64,000 bases of DNA, taken from Cladosporium sp. IMV 00045 (taxonomy: Eukaryota; Ascomycota; Dothideomycetes; Cladosporiales; Cladosporiaceae). Made by a program: the position numbers and the translations under genes. The notes beneath the pieces were generated by a model. That model worked only from the letters and a program-made list of their open reading frames with translations. It was not told the origin of the DNA and made no database searches. Position 1 is the stretch's first letter; every line of letters starts with the position of its first letter. The stretch is from contig MSJI02000946.1 in NCBI GenBank assembly GCA_001931905.2, positions 35,489 to 99,488 on the forward strand, given 5' to 3'. Shown piece by piece: positions 10,130-19,907 of this stretch.

Positions 10130-12418
10130 ATGACCGCGAGACAAGAGGCAATGGCCAGGACTGGTACAACCTCTGACTTATCCCACGCGAGATCGCCCTC
10201 AACAGACATCACAGGCGACAGAAAACGCCGGCGTCGGGTCCTATCATGCTACGACTGCCGCCGACGTAAACTACAGTGTGACCGTGCCACACCGGCCTGC
10301 GGAAGATGCGTCAAATCTGGCCAAGCGTCAAAATGTACATACCTTGATGATGCCTCGGAAGCGCCGGTCAGAGGCTCCAATCTTCCTATGTCAGACGTTC
10401 TCGATAATCCGAGATCACGTAGCTCGGCCGAAGACCATGGCACCTCTCACGAAAGGCCCACACAAATCCACGATAGCTTGATCTCAAAGCTCAAACATCA
10501 GGATGCTCGGATTCAACAGCTAGAAGCAGCTTTGGCTCGGGCGTCGCATTCGGCCGAGTCCTCAGTAAATCGCAGTTTGATGGTTCCAAAGCTACCTCTC
10601 ACGCCTGAGTCTGTTCGAGAGCAAGTATCGGCCGGCAGCATCAATGACCGCGAAACAATGCTACTCCGTGGCAGAGCATTCGAAACTCAGTTCTCCGGAA
10701 CAACACATCCTCTTTCGCTGATTGCACACGTTCCGGAGCTTAACTCATTTACCAAGGAGGCGCTTGAAGTATATCCTTCATTTCAACACGCCAGGCGAGA
10801 AATGGGCGCTCTCGAGGCTCGAATGAAGTGTGCAGATAAGCAATCAGCCTCTATGGACGACAGGCGGCTTTGTGACTTTCTTCCGCCTCGGGCAGATGCT
10901 AACCAGGCTTTGGACTTGTACTTCGCCTCATTTGACAGAATATACCACATCATAGACTACCCTTCATTCTGCATGAGATACGATGATATGTGGCAAATCG
11001 GACCGCAGCATACTCCAGAACACACAGTCGCTTTGGTATTACTGATGATAGCTTGCGTATCATGTCTCGAGCCCGCAAAGCTGTGGACCTATGTCGCGAA
11101 CAGTTCAAAGGCCAGAGAAGCAGCGATCGAAATTACCCAAGCGTGCGAGAACTGGATCAACAAGCAGAGCCAGAAGCGAGTATCTGCGGTCGACTTCCAA
11201 ATACGGTTCTTGCTCTGTCTCACCAAGCAGACGACAGCTCGAAAGTACAAGCGGGCGTGGACAGAAGCCGGAAATTTGTTACGGTTTTGCATGTCTGCAG
11301 GTCTGCACAGAAACCCGGATCTCATCCGGAAGCCTACCACGTTGCGCGACAAGCAACTCCGACGCCGAATTTGGGCTGCTGTCGTGGACGTTGAACTACA
11401 GGCATCTTTCGATCGGGGTATGATCTCGGCACCGTTTCTTCTCCAGAGCGATTCCCCAGGTCCGGACAATCTGTGCGATGACGACTTCATGTCACAACAG
11501 ACGCCAATACCTCGCCCTATGGTCGAGATCACTCCGTCGTGGTATCTGTCCCTGGCTGGCAATTCTTTTGCTCTCAGATCGAACATGAACGCTTGGCTAA
11601 ACGACATACGCCACATTATGTCGTTCGAGGAAGTCAAGCGGTACACAGATGAGATTGAATCCAGTCTACTTTCAATACCCACAACCACCGATTCGCAAGC
11701 AGAGGAAGCCAGTTGCCTTTTGCATTTCAAGCTACTTCAATACCAGCTAGCTATGCACAATCGATTCGTCCGTGCCGCAGCGACGGGCACTGAACGGAAT
11801 TTCTCGACCATGATCATCATCGACACAGCCACCAAGATTGTCGAGCTTCATCAGATATTGAACTCTAACGGCAAGCGCTGTCTGCAATTTCTCGGATACG
11901 ATCTACTCCGCGCAGCTCTAGCAATTGCAAACGTCGTATCCATTCAGCTACCGCTGTCAAAGGGAGCTTTGTCATCTATCATATTCCAGCACACTTTCAT
12001 CGTAGAGCAAGCAATCGACATGCTCAAGGACAAAGCAGATCGGCTCGGCTGCGAACAGAGACAAGTATGGGTTGCCTTGACAGCGAGTGGATTCGTCAAA
12101 GCCAAGAAGGATCCCGAGCGGCGCGCTGAATACATGAAAGAAGCTGTTGACGCTATCACCCTGCTCTATAACAATTTGATGGCATGCCAGGATCCTGAAG
12201 TATCAATTCAACCCACGACAGGAGCGTCATACCAACCAAACAATTCAAAAGGCATTGTGGAATATCTTCCAGAAGTCCCAATTGGCTCAAATGGCAACGA
12301 ACATCAAGCGAGCTCAAATGACCCGACCCCATTCGACCTGGACGAATTCGCGGCATGGACATTCGAAGACTGGATGCTCGATCCGAACGACATGTTGCAA
12401 GGGCTTGATACGTTCTAA
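10130..12418 (+). CDS. Zn(II)2Cys6 fungal transcription factor
   Basis: Nuclear DNA-binding regulator of the Gal4-like family; targets unknown. One exon, 762 aa from the ATG at 10130. The binuclear zinc cluster reads C-X2-C-X6-C-X6-C-X2-C-X8-C (CYDCRRRKLQC start) at about residues 41-70, preceded by a basic stretch DRKRRRR. A short coiled-coil-like region (KLKHQDARIQQLEAALARA) follows the linker, as in dimerising members. The middle homology region (Fungal_trans) begins near DLYFASFDRIYHIIDYPSF and includes RRRIWAAVVDVELQASFDRG. The C-terminus is acidic and aromatic (DLDEFAAWTFEDWMLD), consistent with an activation domain. The frame extends upstream to a GTG at 10076, but the first ATG of this frame is 10130. 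No adjacent gene pair suggests a cluster-specific role. Confidence 0.92.
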   Translation: MTARQEAMARTGTTSDLSHARSPSTDITGDRKRRRRVLSCYDCRRRKLQCDRATPACGRCVKSGQASKCTYLDDASEAPVRGSNLPMSDVLDNPRSRSSAEDHGTSHERPTQIHDSLISKLKHQDARIQQLEAALARASHSAESSVNRSLMVPKLPLTPESVREQVSAGSINDRETMLLRGRAFETQFSGTTHPLSLIAHVPELNSFTKEALEVYPSFQHARREMGALEARMKCADKQSASMDDRRLCDFLPPRADANQALDLYFASFDRIYHIIDYPSFCMRYDDMWQIGPQHTPEHTVALVLLMIACVSCLEPAKLWTYVANSSKAREAAIEITQACENWINKQSQKRVSAVDFQIRFLLCLTKQTTARKYKRAWTEAGNLLRFCMSAGLHRNPDLIRKPTTLRDKQLRRRIWAAVVDVELQASFDRGMISAPFLLQSDSPGPDNLCDDDFMSQQTPIPRPMVEITPSWYLSLAGNSFALRSNMNAWLNDIRHIMSFEEVKRYTDEIESSLLSIPTTTDSQAEEASCLLHFKLLQYQLAMHNRFVRAAATGTERNFSTMIIIDTATKIVELHQILNSNGKRCLQFLGYDLLRAALAIANVVSIQLPLSKGALSSIIFQHTFIVEQAIDMLKDKADRLGCEQRQVWVALTASGFVKAKKDPERRAEYMKEAVDAITLLYNNLMACQDPEVSIQPTTGASYQPNNSKGIVEYLPEVPIGSNGNEHQASSNDPTPFDLDEFAAWTFEDWMLDPNDMLQGLDTF

Positions 12419-12554
12419 TCAAATCAAGATGATCGATACATTACTACCAAGTCAACACGGCTATCTCCCAATACGACGCAAATCTCATAAGACAGCCGCT
12501 TTGAGACTTGTTCATTGCAATTCATTTCATCCCCCAGCCTTTTCGCCCGGTCAA

Positions 12555-13013
12555 TCAGATCTGCTCACAAAAGCCATTGCTAGGAGGCGTGTTGAAATCA
12601 CAACGGTTCGCAAAGTTCCTGCACGGCAAATCCGCCGGACTCGGGTCGCCGATAGCAATCAGCTCGGCATGACTAGGGCCCCAACCGACATTGATGTTAA
12701 CGCACTTCACGCCATCGTCCACGGCGCAGTCACGGCCGGCATCCGTGTAGTAGTTCGCGCAGTAAGGGCAGGTCTTCTGGTCGAATTTGGAACTGTTCTC
12801 TTCAGTGAGGAGGACGGTGGCGTAACCGATCACGCGCATGGAAACCGGCTTGTCGTTTTCAAAGTAGGCGTGTTCCACGTTGCCGCTTTCGTCGGGCACT
12901 TCGAGGAATTGCTCCATTCGGGAGTCTTCGTTGCAGTCTCTGTCGAGGAAGAAGGCGACTTCGGCGGCATTGGCGACTGCTGCGAGGAGGGTTGCGGCGA
13001 GGGCGAGCTTCAT
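12555..13013 (-). CDS. small secreted cysteine-rich protein (effector-like candidate)
   Basis: I do not recognise the family. The 152-aa product has a clear signal peptide (MKLALAATLLAAVANA, cleavage likely after residue 16) and eight cysteines at 27, 82, 85, 96, 104, 131, 138 and 149, an even number compatible with four disulfides. There are no transmembrane segments or GPI signal after the leader. The mature part is acidic and about 136 aa. One exon; the ATG follows a minus-strand AACAACAAG leader. Such proteins are common among fungal apoplastic effectors and antimicrobial or adhesion proteins, but nothing in the sequence proves a role. It is convergent with the Zn2Cys6 gene (136 bp between stops). 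Confidence 0.8.
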   Translation of the reverse strand: MKLALAATLLAAVANAAEVAFFLDRDCNEDSRMEQFLEVPDESGNVEHAYFENDKPVSMRVIGYATVLLTEENSSKFDQKTCPYCANYYTDAGRDCAVDDGVKCVNINVGWGPSHAELIAIGDPSPADLPCRNFANRCDFNTPPSNGFCEQI

Positions 13014-13767
13014 CTTGTTGTTTTGTTGGTGCTTTATGGGAGAGGTTTGTTGGTGATAGTGTTAGATCGCCGAGTTTCTGGGCGAATGCTTGAAGCGCGG
13101 TATATGCGATTGACGTAGAATCAGGCGCGAAAGTGGAGGCTGCTTGGATGTTTGAAACGAAAGAGCTCTGCAAGATTACAACGGTGTACTAACTGGGGGA
13201 CTCTCACTTCATATATCCAACCTGATGCCTCTATTGTGATCCCATATCCATCGGCCTTTGACCGAAACCCCCCATGACTCGCATCCAACGCGGTTCATTC
13301 TCGTGACCCGCCTCCAAGCCTTCTGTGTCGTCAAGGCTTCATACCAAGACTCCTTCGCGCATTGCTTAACCTGTTGACTCGATGCGAGCCTTACTGCAAT
13401 GGCTTCTGATCGTCCCCGTTGTGCCTGTATTTTCATGTTCGCACAGAGCAAGCAGTCACTCCAGCCCTAGAATTTCCTCCACCTTCCGCGCCGTAGGATT
13501 CCCACGTTCCGACTGAACCGCATAGCGTCTTGGACATCAAATCCAACTCGGAACTCGCCATCGCGGAATTTCGTCTTACATCGAACATTCATCGTTGCAG
13601 TGCGGCTGAACAGGATGCGCCTGCAAAGTGGATAACACGAGGCCCACGGGCGAAGAGCGCCAAGTTTTGACGAAGCCTTTTGGTGAACGGTGCGGTGAGG
13701 TTGACTCTCAACTGCCTGGGACAATGAGTGTAGAGAGTAGAAGTTGTGTGGCCTGATTCTGGCGGCT
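13014..13767. other. intergenic, promoter side of the secreted-protein gene
   Basis: Contains short frames on both strands without recognisable domains. No repeat or RNA gene was seen. Confidence 0.5.
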
Positions 13768-14034
13768 TCATCGACTATCGTGATCTCGACTCAGCGTGGT
13801 TTGTTGATGCTTGGTATCGCTACGAGCGTCGTGATCGTTGAGGAATCCCGACGACTTCGCTTCTGTGAACTTGACATTCGGTCCGAAACCAGTCGGCTTT
13901 CCGGATTGAGTGGGAGACCATTGCGTGAAGTCTTCTTCCATGGTGAGGTCAAGAGTCGTTGTTGTGGTTTCGTCGTTCTCCGCCGCTTGGGCGAGATGGC
14001 GGAGATTGTGGATTGAGAGGAAGTATGTTGCCAT
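13768..14034 (-). CDS. small hypothetical protein, 88 aa
   Basis: Not recognised. The frame encodes a hydrophilic 88-residue protein rich in Thr, Asp, Ser and His, with a tetra-/penta-Thr run and no signal peptide or membrane helix. Support for it being real is modest: a good ATG context (AAAGCCATGGCAACA), a TATATAAA box 106 nt upstream on the same strand, and no competing gene on the other strand. No GT-AG intron is needed. It could be a chance frame. Confidence 0.4.
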   Translation of the reverse strand: MATYFLSIHNLRHLAQAAENDETTTTTLDLTMEEDFTQWSPTQSGKPTGFGPNVKFTEAKSSGFLNDHDARSDTKHQQTTLSRDHDSR

Positions 14035-14139
14035 GGCTTTTGGTTATTGGTTTAGGTTTTGAGGTCGATATTTTTTTGTTGCGTTTTGCTGTCCTGAATC
14101 TTTTGAATCAATTCATGAGCTTCTACATACCTATGCGCA

Positions 14140-14147
14140 TTTATATA
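14140..14147 (-). promoter_or_regulatory. TATA-box-like element
   Basis: TATATAAA on the minus strand, 106 nt upstream of the ATG of the 88-aa frame. It is a full match to the TATA consensus and is positioned plausibly for that gene. Confidence 0.4.
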
Positions 14148-14267
14148 CAAGGTCATGAGGTGTGGCGGCAATGCGAGCGCGAGTCCGAGACCACAACTCC
14201 GCTAAGGCTTAAGTCCGAGCGGCCGAGATGTGTAACTTAGGCGAAGCAGGTCAGACTGGAGACTCAT

Positions 14268-14307
14268 ACATGTAGCTAAGGCACATGTAGGCAGCAGTCT
14301 ACATGTA
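14268..14307. repeat. cluster of three ACATGTA palindromic words
   Basis: ACATGTAG at 14268-14275, ACATGTAG at 14283-14290 and CTACATGTAA at 14299-14308 fall within about 40 bp. The same word recurs near 15567, 57519 and 57637. It may be a binding site or a simple genome-wide repeat word. Confidence 0.4.
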
Positions 14308-14536
14308 ATCATCACAGTTTGTGCAACCCGCAGGGTGACGATGTTTACTTCCTTGGGATTACATCGGTTGCGCAGTGGCTGTTGTTCCGCAGTAGAGTTA
14401 ACGAGATAGCATGTGCTTCCCGGACGAGTTGCAAGGCTGTCGTATGGAAGATGGCATGTCTTGAATTCGGTACTACATTATCATCTACATTCGATGAACC
14501 CATCCTCCGCTCCTTCATTATCTACACCAGACGCGC

Positions 14537-15646
14537 TCAATCCAACGCCGGCGCAGAAGGCGGCGCCGAGCCACCCACGCTCTTCTGTTCCCTCTTCTTG
14601 GCCGCAAACGGATTGTTGCCGCCCATGAGCATGCTGCTCATCATGTCGAACATGGGATTGCTCTGGCTCGGGATCTTGATTCCGAAGTACATCTCGCCAA
14701 TCTGCGCTAGGGCATCGTCCCACTGTGCCTCCTGCAAGTTTCCAGCATAGTGCGATTTCAGTTGCTTGAAATAATCAGCGCTGCCACGCTGGATTGCGAG
14801 TAAGAGCAAGCCGAGGAAGTTGAGCAGAGGCAGAGAGGGGTATATGCGGATGTCGGAGGCGGAGGACGAAATGCTTTGCACGCCGAGGCCCGGGTGGGAG
14901 GACGAGAGCTTGGAGGTGAAGAGGAGGAGGGCTTTGTTGGCGGCGCGCGTGTTGCCGATGAGGAGGTAGGGTAGCACTGTGCGAGCGGCGTAGAAGGGTG
15001 CGGTCGAAGGCTCGTCGCTGCTGTACCATTCGTATTCCATGTCGGAGAATACCTGGGCAGAGTCTGAGGTGCCGAGGGTGAGGTGGCGCTCAGCATCGTA
15101 GACTTCACCTTCTTGAGCGAAGAGAGAGCCGATTACGTGGTGCAGTTCTGGGTCACCGGCTGGGAACTCGCCGTATTTGGCGGACCATCTGGTAGCTTGT
15201 TAGACCTCGTTCGATGTGTCCTCTTCATGTGTGCTTCTTACTCTGTGATTCCACCGACGAACTTCTTCTTGCCCGGCTCGTTCTCAGGGAACGAGCGCAG
15301 CAGACTCATCAGACGTGCCTTGTTGGCAATATCTGGCTTCATCTCCGCCTTGTTGTACACTTCCATCAGGTAAACGCAGAGGTCCGCGCCGGAGCCGCCC
15401 TGGCCAGCTTTCAAGAGCATGCCGGCGCCAGATCCAAGCAGGTCAATGGCCGAGGGGTAGTCTTGTGATCGAACATAACGGTTGGCGACTGTGCGGATTT
15501 GCTGATGTGCTTCGTAGTAATCGCCTTCTTCGATTCTGCGGGAGATGCGTCAGCTATGTTGAGGTACATGTAGATAGATGGCGTTTTCGGTGGTGTGCTG
15601 ACCTCGATTGCTGGCGCGCAATGACTTTTTGGATTTTTGCCGACAT
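14537..15646 (-). CDS. get4: GET4, tail-anchored protein targeting factor
   Basis: Cytosolic alpha-helical repeat protein of the GET/TRC pathway that, with Get5, bridges Sgt2 and Get3 during handover of tail-anchored membrane proteins. Three exons: 15646-15603, 15535-15242 and 15188-14537, giving 329 aa. The N-terminus MSAKIQKVIARQQSRIEEGD continues into EAHQQIRTVANRY and AIDLLGSGAGMLLKAGQGGSGADL, the signature of the Get4 (UPF0363) family, then VGGITEWSAKYGEFPAGDP and the C-terminal helices. The C-terminal tail is short and Ser/Pro/Ala-rich. Donor GTCAGC of intron 1 is non-optimal but is followed by a CTGAC branch and CGCAG acceptor. All phases close. Same strand as bet5 upstream, 870 bp away. 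Confidence 0.94.
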
Positions 15647-16515
15647 GGTGGAGGTGTGGTCGTGAGACAGAAAGGTGTTAGTTGTGGTGTGTTTGTATGC
15701 AGGCGGCAGAGCAAGTTAGCCCCGCTGCTTGCTGGGAGAGTTCATGTTGGCTGGCTTTGGCGTCATAAGGCCATACCAAGTCCAAGAGCGGCTTGCTGTT
15801 GGCTGGCTCCCTTTAGATGCGATCTGCAAAACCAAAAATTTCTCATGGAATGAAAAAAACAGATGACATTATGCAATCCTCTATGTGCACACAAGCCATT
15901 TGGCCCTACATGGTGTATGAGTCGAAAAGCTTGACGTCTTCTTTTCAGGTCATTCGGCCACAAGCATTCATTATGAAATTCGCATCTCCATCATGGCCAG
16001 CTAAACACTGGTCTTCACAGTTCTTCTTAATTTACAGTACTGGAACCTGTTATGTAAGGAGCTCCGTCGTCGTTGGATTGATCAGATTGATTTTCCCCAG
16101 CACTTCACTCTTCCTTGGGCCAAGTCAATCCATTCCATTCCGTCACCCTTTTCATCTCGTATCTCCGACATCGAAGTAATTCGCATCCACCCCTGAGTCA
16201 AACCTGCACGCGATCGTGATCGTTCCGTCTCAGCAATCATGCGTGTGCCTTTGAAAGGTCTGCCCAGCATACTAGGTGGCAAGGTAGCCCGTGCAGCTAC
16301 AGCAGAAGCGGATGAAGGCTTTGCAGCCAGCAGACTGCTTTGGCCACGAAGTGGTCATGAAGAGTGGCCACGTTTACTTCAGAGAAGTTCGAATATTCAG
16401 CTTCAAGGAGCGCGCAGGCACTCTGGCCTCGTGAGCTCGAAAAGAATTGATCGACACGGCATCTTCAGCCGGAAGTGTAGTCGAATTTGTCTTTGGCGCC
16501 GCCTCCGGTCCATGT
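15647..16515. other. intergenic between bet5 and get4, with a weak coding candidate
   Basis: Mostly anonymous sequence. On the plus strand, after a pyrimidine-rich leader, an ATG at 16239 opens a 97-codon frame with no known domain. A shifted frame ending at 16436 reads like a protein tail (FGHEVVMKSGHVYFREVR). I could not build a convincing gene and leave it unannotated. Confidence 0.4.
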
Positions 16516-17122
16516 TCATGACTGGGGGTTGAATATGGAGTTCTGTAGCTTTGTCAGGTCGAGCTCGAATGGCGAGACATATTCAGCAGAATGGCGGGCA
16601 CTTACGATGAAGCTCTCAAGACCGCCTTCAAACAGCTGGTTGCTAACCCCTACGCCCTTGGGATGCTCAATCGGCGATAAAGGATTCTTCACCACGTATT
16701 CCACGTAGAGCGTAGCCCAGATCTGGTGGAGGACGGTGCGCATATTGCCGACTCGTGTGTCGGTGAGCATGACGAACTTCAACTGCGTGGGCGTCTCGAA
16801 GTAATGCAGCTTGTACTCGCCGGTTCTGTATGAGAGGAACGAGTCTTCGTCTCCTCCCAGTTGGCGTACAATGCGGCGTAGGGAGAAGACGGTGCCGAAG
16901 ATGAGCTTGGCGTCGTCTTCTACGGTGAGTGCCTTGCGGGCTGTGGCGGGCATATCGCCATTGCTCAGGGCGCTGGTGGCGGAGTTTCGCTGGGGAGCTG
17001 CTTGGGCCCAGCGCTTGCTGTATATGCACTCGGCTGAAGAGTGTAAGTACAATGAGAGACGAGTCGAGGCGTGCTGGAGACTCACTGTGGCGATCGAAGA
17101 TGTAGAAGGAGTAGACCGACAT
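16516..17122 (-). CDS. bet5: TRAPP complex subunit BET5/TRAPPC1
   Basis: Longin-fold core subunit of the TRAPP complexes, which tether ER-derived vesicles at the Golgi and act as exchange factor for Ypt1/Rab1. Exons 17122-17086, 17033-16606 and 16542-16516 give 163 aa, close to yeast Bet5. Family marks: MSVYSFYIFDRHTECIYSKRW at the N-terminus, IFGTVFSLRRIVRQL, YKLHYFETPTQLKFVMLTD and the terminal helix YVEYVVKNPLSP. The last intron (16605-16543) is exactly 63 nt, has a GTAAGT donor and CTGAC branch, and contains no in-frame stop, so retention would give a 184-aa isoform. The spliced form fits family length better. It is divergent from the kinase gene. Confidence 0.93.
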
Positions 17123-17601
17123 GGTTGTAATTGTATGCTGATAGTATGCTGGGCTGACGAGAGTATCACAACAAGCAGCGGGCGATGAGCTGGCAATTCT
17201 CCGATCCTTGGAACACGCTTCACCGGCGCTGCGGAAACCTTGCCGTGTTGTTATATGGGCGAGATAGCGACTCGACAGGAGTACGAGCAGCCATTGGCCT
17301 GGACAGCTAATGAAGTCTGGCTGGCGAGGCACCACCTGGCAGGGGCATGTGGGCGCGCCTTACGCAAAGCCCCGCCTTACCCGCGCTCGTCAGCCTTGTG
17401 CGCTCACTCACAAGCAGCTCCATATCTCCACCACGAACCTGTGTGCCCTACCAAACCTACTAACAAACTTGAATCCTACCCGCCGCCTAGAATATACAGC
17501 AATCTCTCAAGTCTTTCTCCCACTCACACTCCCTCTGCAGTCCCTCGCTCCAACATCCCTCTCCAATACCTGTACCCCAATGCTGCCGTATCGCATCCAA
17601 C
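17123..17601. promoter_or_regulatory. divergent promoter region of bet5 and the CaMKK-like gene
   Basis: The 479-bp gap separates two start codons in opposite directions. The part next to 17602 is a long pyrimidine-rich, C/A-rich leader typical of fungal 5' UTRs. No specific operator was identified with confidence. Confidence 0.5.
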
Positions 17602-19907
17602 ATGGCGACGGCTGACCACTCTGACGAAACATCACCAGCCCCGCAGCAGCGCACGCGATCGCCGTCCGAGATCGAGGCTTCTCATGGCATCCTCCCCTCG
17701 CACGGCATACACATCAACTTCCCGCCCACCGCCGATCATGGCCGTCCTCAGATGATCAAGCACATGTCCACGCCCGCCTACCAGAGCCCTATACGACATC
17801 ACCGTCGCGCACCCTCCCGCAGCAAAGCCGTCAAGGAAACGCTCAATGCACGCACACATTACGGAAGCAGCGACGAGGACGGCCCGGCCGTGCACAAAAT
17901 CAATCAATATGTGATCAAGCAGGAAATCGGGCGTGGCAGTTTCGGAGCCGTACATCTGGCAGTCGACCAGTATGGACATGAATTCGTACGTTGAGCCATG
18001 AAACCTTGACGGGAATTCCAAATGCGAGACGCGAATTACTGACGGGTCTCACGTCTCGCATAGGCAGTCAAAGAGTTCTCGAAATCACGGCTACGGAAGC
18101 GCGCGCAATCGAACTTGCTGCGACAGGGTAACCACCGACGCAGACCTGGTAACATTGCCGCTGGCCTGGGCTTTAATTCACCCATGAGCTTGGGATCGTC
18201 CAACAACCGGTTAAGTGCAAGTACAGACACCAACTCGTTGGATCTGATCAAGGAAGAGATTGCAATCATGAAGAAACTGAGCCACAACAATCTGGTCTCG
18301 CTTTACGAAGTGCTAGACGACCCGGACGAAGACTCCCTATACATGGTGCTTGAGATGTGCAAGAAGGGCGTGGTGATGAAGGTTGGACTGGACGAACGCG
18401 CCGAGCCCTACAAAGAAGAGGCCTGTCGCTGCTGGTTCCGTGACATGATTCTAGGTATTGAGTATCTGCATGCTCAAGGAGTGGTGCATCGCGATATCAA
18501 GCCCGATAACTGCCTGATCACTCACGACGACGTTCTCAAAATTGTCGACTTTGGCGTCAGTGAAATGTTCGAGAAGGCTTCCGACATGGCCACGGCCAAG
18601 TCAGCAGGCTCGCCTGCGTTCATGCCACCTGAACTGTGTGTTGCAAAGCACGGTCAGGTCAGCGGCCGAGCCGCTGATATTTGGAGCATGGGAATTACAT
18701 TGTACTGCCTGAGATACGGACACATTCCTTTCGAGAAGCACGGCATGCTGGAACTCTACGAAAGTATACGCGGGGACGAACTTCACCTCGAAAACGAGCA
18801 GGACGAGCACTTCGCAGACCTTATGCACCGAATTCTGGAGAAGGATCCTGAGAAGCGCATCACTATGGAGGAGATGAGGGTAAGCGATTTTGCTCAAATA
18901 CATGGAATACTTTTGCTGAACAACTTCAGGAACACCCTTGGGTAACACGAAATGGCGCTGATCCCTTACTTTCCGCCGAAGACAACTGCTCCGATCTAGT
19001 TGAGCCTCCCACCGAAAAGGAGATGAATCATGCAATCACGAACAAGATGGGCCATCTTTTCGTGGTGATGAAAGCGGTCAAACGCTTCAAGAAATTGCTC
19101 AGCCGCAGACGACCTCAACTTATGGATGGCTTATTCGGTCATGAGTCGAGAATAGTATCGCCACCTCATTCATTCCGCAGCACGCCGGACGCGCTCGAGT
19201 CGCGCAGCGTCGATGCATACGATCGCAGACCCTTAGAGCAGGCCATCACACGAGAAGGCGTCCATCGGACCATACCAATCAGCGACGACATGGAGAAACT
19301 GCCGGCTGGGATGGATCGCATTGTAAAAATCACTTCCCACCCAGAAGGGGAGAGTTTGCCTCCTGTGATCTACCCATCCCAATCTTCTGGATCTCGCGAG
19401 TCTCGAGCTGCTGATTTCCCATCCGAAGAAAACCGCAAAGGGCACGCTCGCGACCCTTTGAAGGAGACTCTGTACCTCGACATCGGCGTCGACGCTGACA
19501 ACCCTGAAGGACACGGCGACGCCGAGCACCCGATCCTTAGCGAGAGCCCCTCAGGCGTCGACGTCGACATCTACGAGCAAGCGTGGCAAGATGAGATGGA
19601 GCGTGTTCTACAACAGCGCGGTCGCGCCGCTTCGCTGTACCTCAACAGGCGCGTCGAGCATCGTGAAGATCTGCGTTCCTGTTCAAACATCTTGGATCAG
19701 CCCCGAGAGGCCGCGAGAGCCGTGGGCAACAGGGCAGCGAACAAGCTCGGGGAAATCGCCGCGAGCAAAACCCCTACTTTCTTAGATATTGTCAGACAGG
19801 CGAGGGAGAAGAGCCAGACTGAAGCTGGCGCAGGCGCAGAGGACAATGCGAAGCCAGATGGCGATGTCGATGACGGCAGCGGTGCAGAGGAGAAGAGCAC
19901 TACTTGA
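17602..19907 (+). CDS. CaMKK/SNF1-activating-like Ser/Thr protein kinase
   Basis: Protein kinase related to fungal CaMKK-type enzymes (Ssp1/Sak1 group) that phosphorylate downstream kinases such as AMPK/SNF1 or CaMK. Exons 17602-17985, 18064-18879 and 18930-19907 give 725 aa. The first 100 residues are disordered. The kinase core has the glycine loop IGRGSFGAV (109-117), the VAIK-like lysine in AVKEF (K131), an inserted basic/Ser-rich loop of about 50 residues before helix C, as in the CaMKK/Ssp1 group, HRDIKPDN (D272), DFG with D290, and MPPE at 315-318. The C-terminal half (about 330 aa) is mostly disordered and charged; it could hold an autoregulatory segment but none is clear. Group assignment is by architecture; the exact ortholog is not proven. 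Confidence 0.88.
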
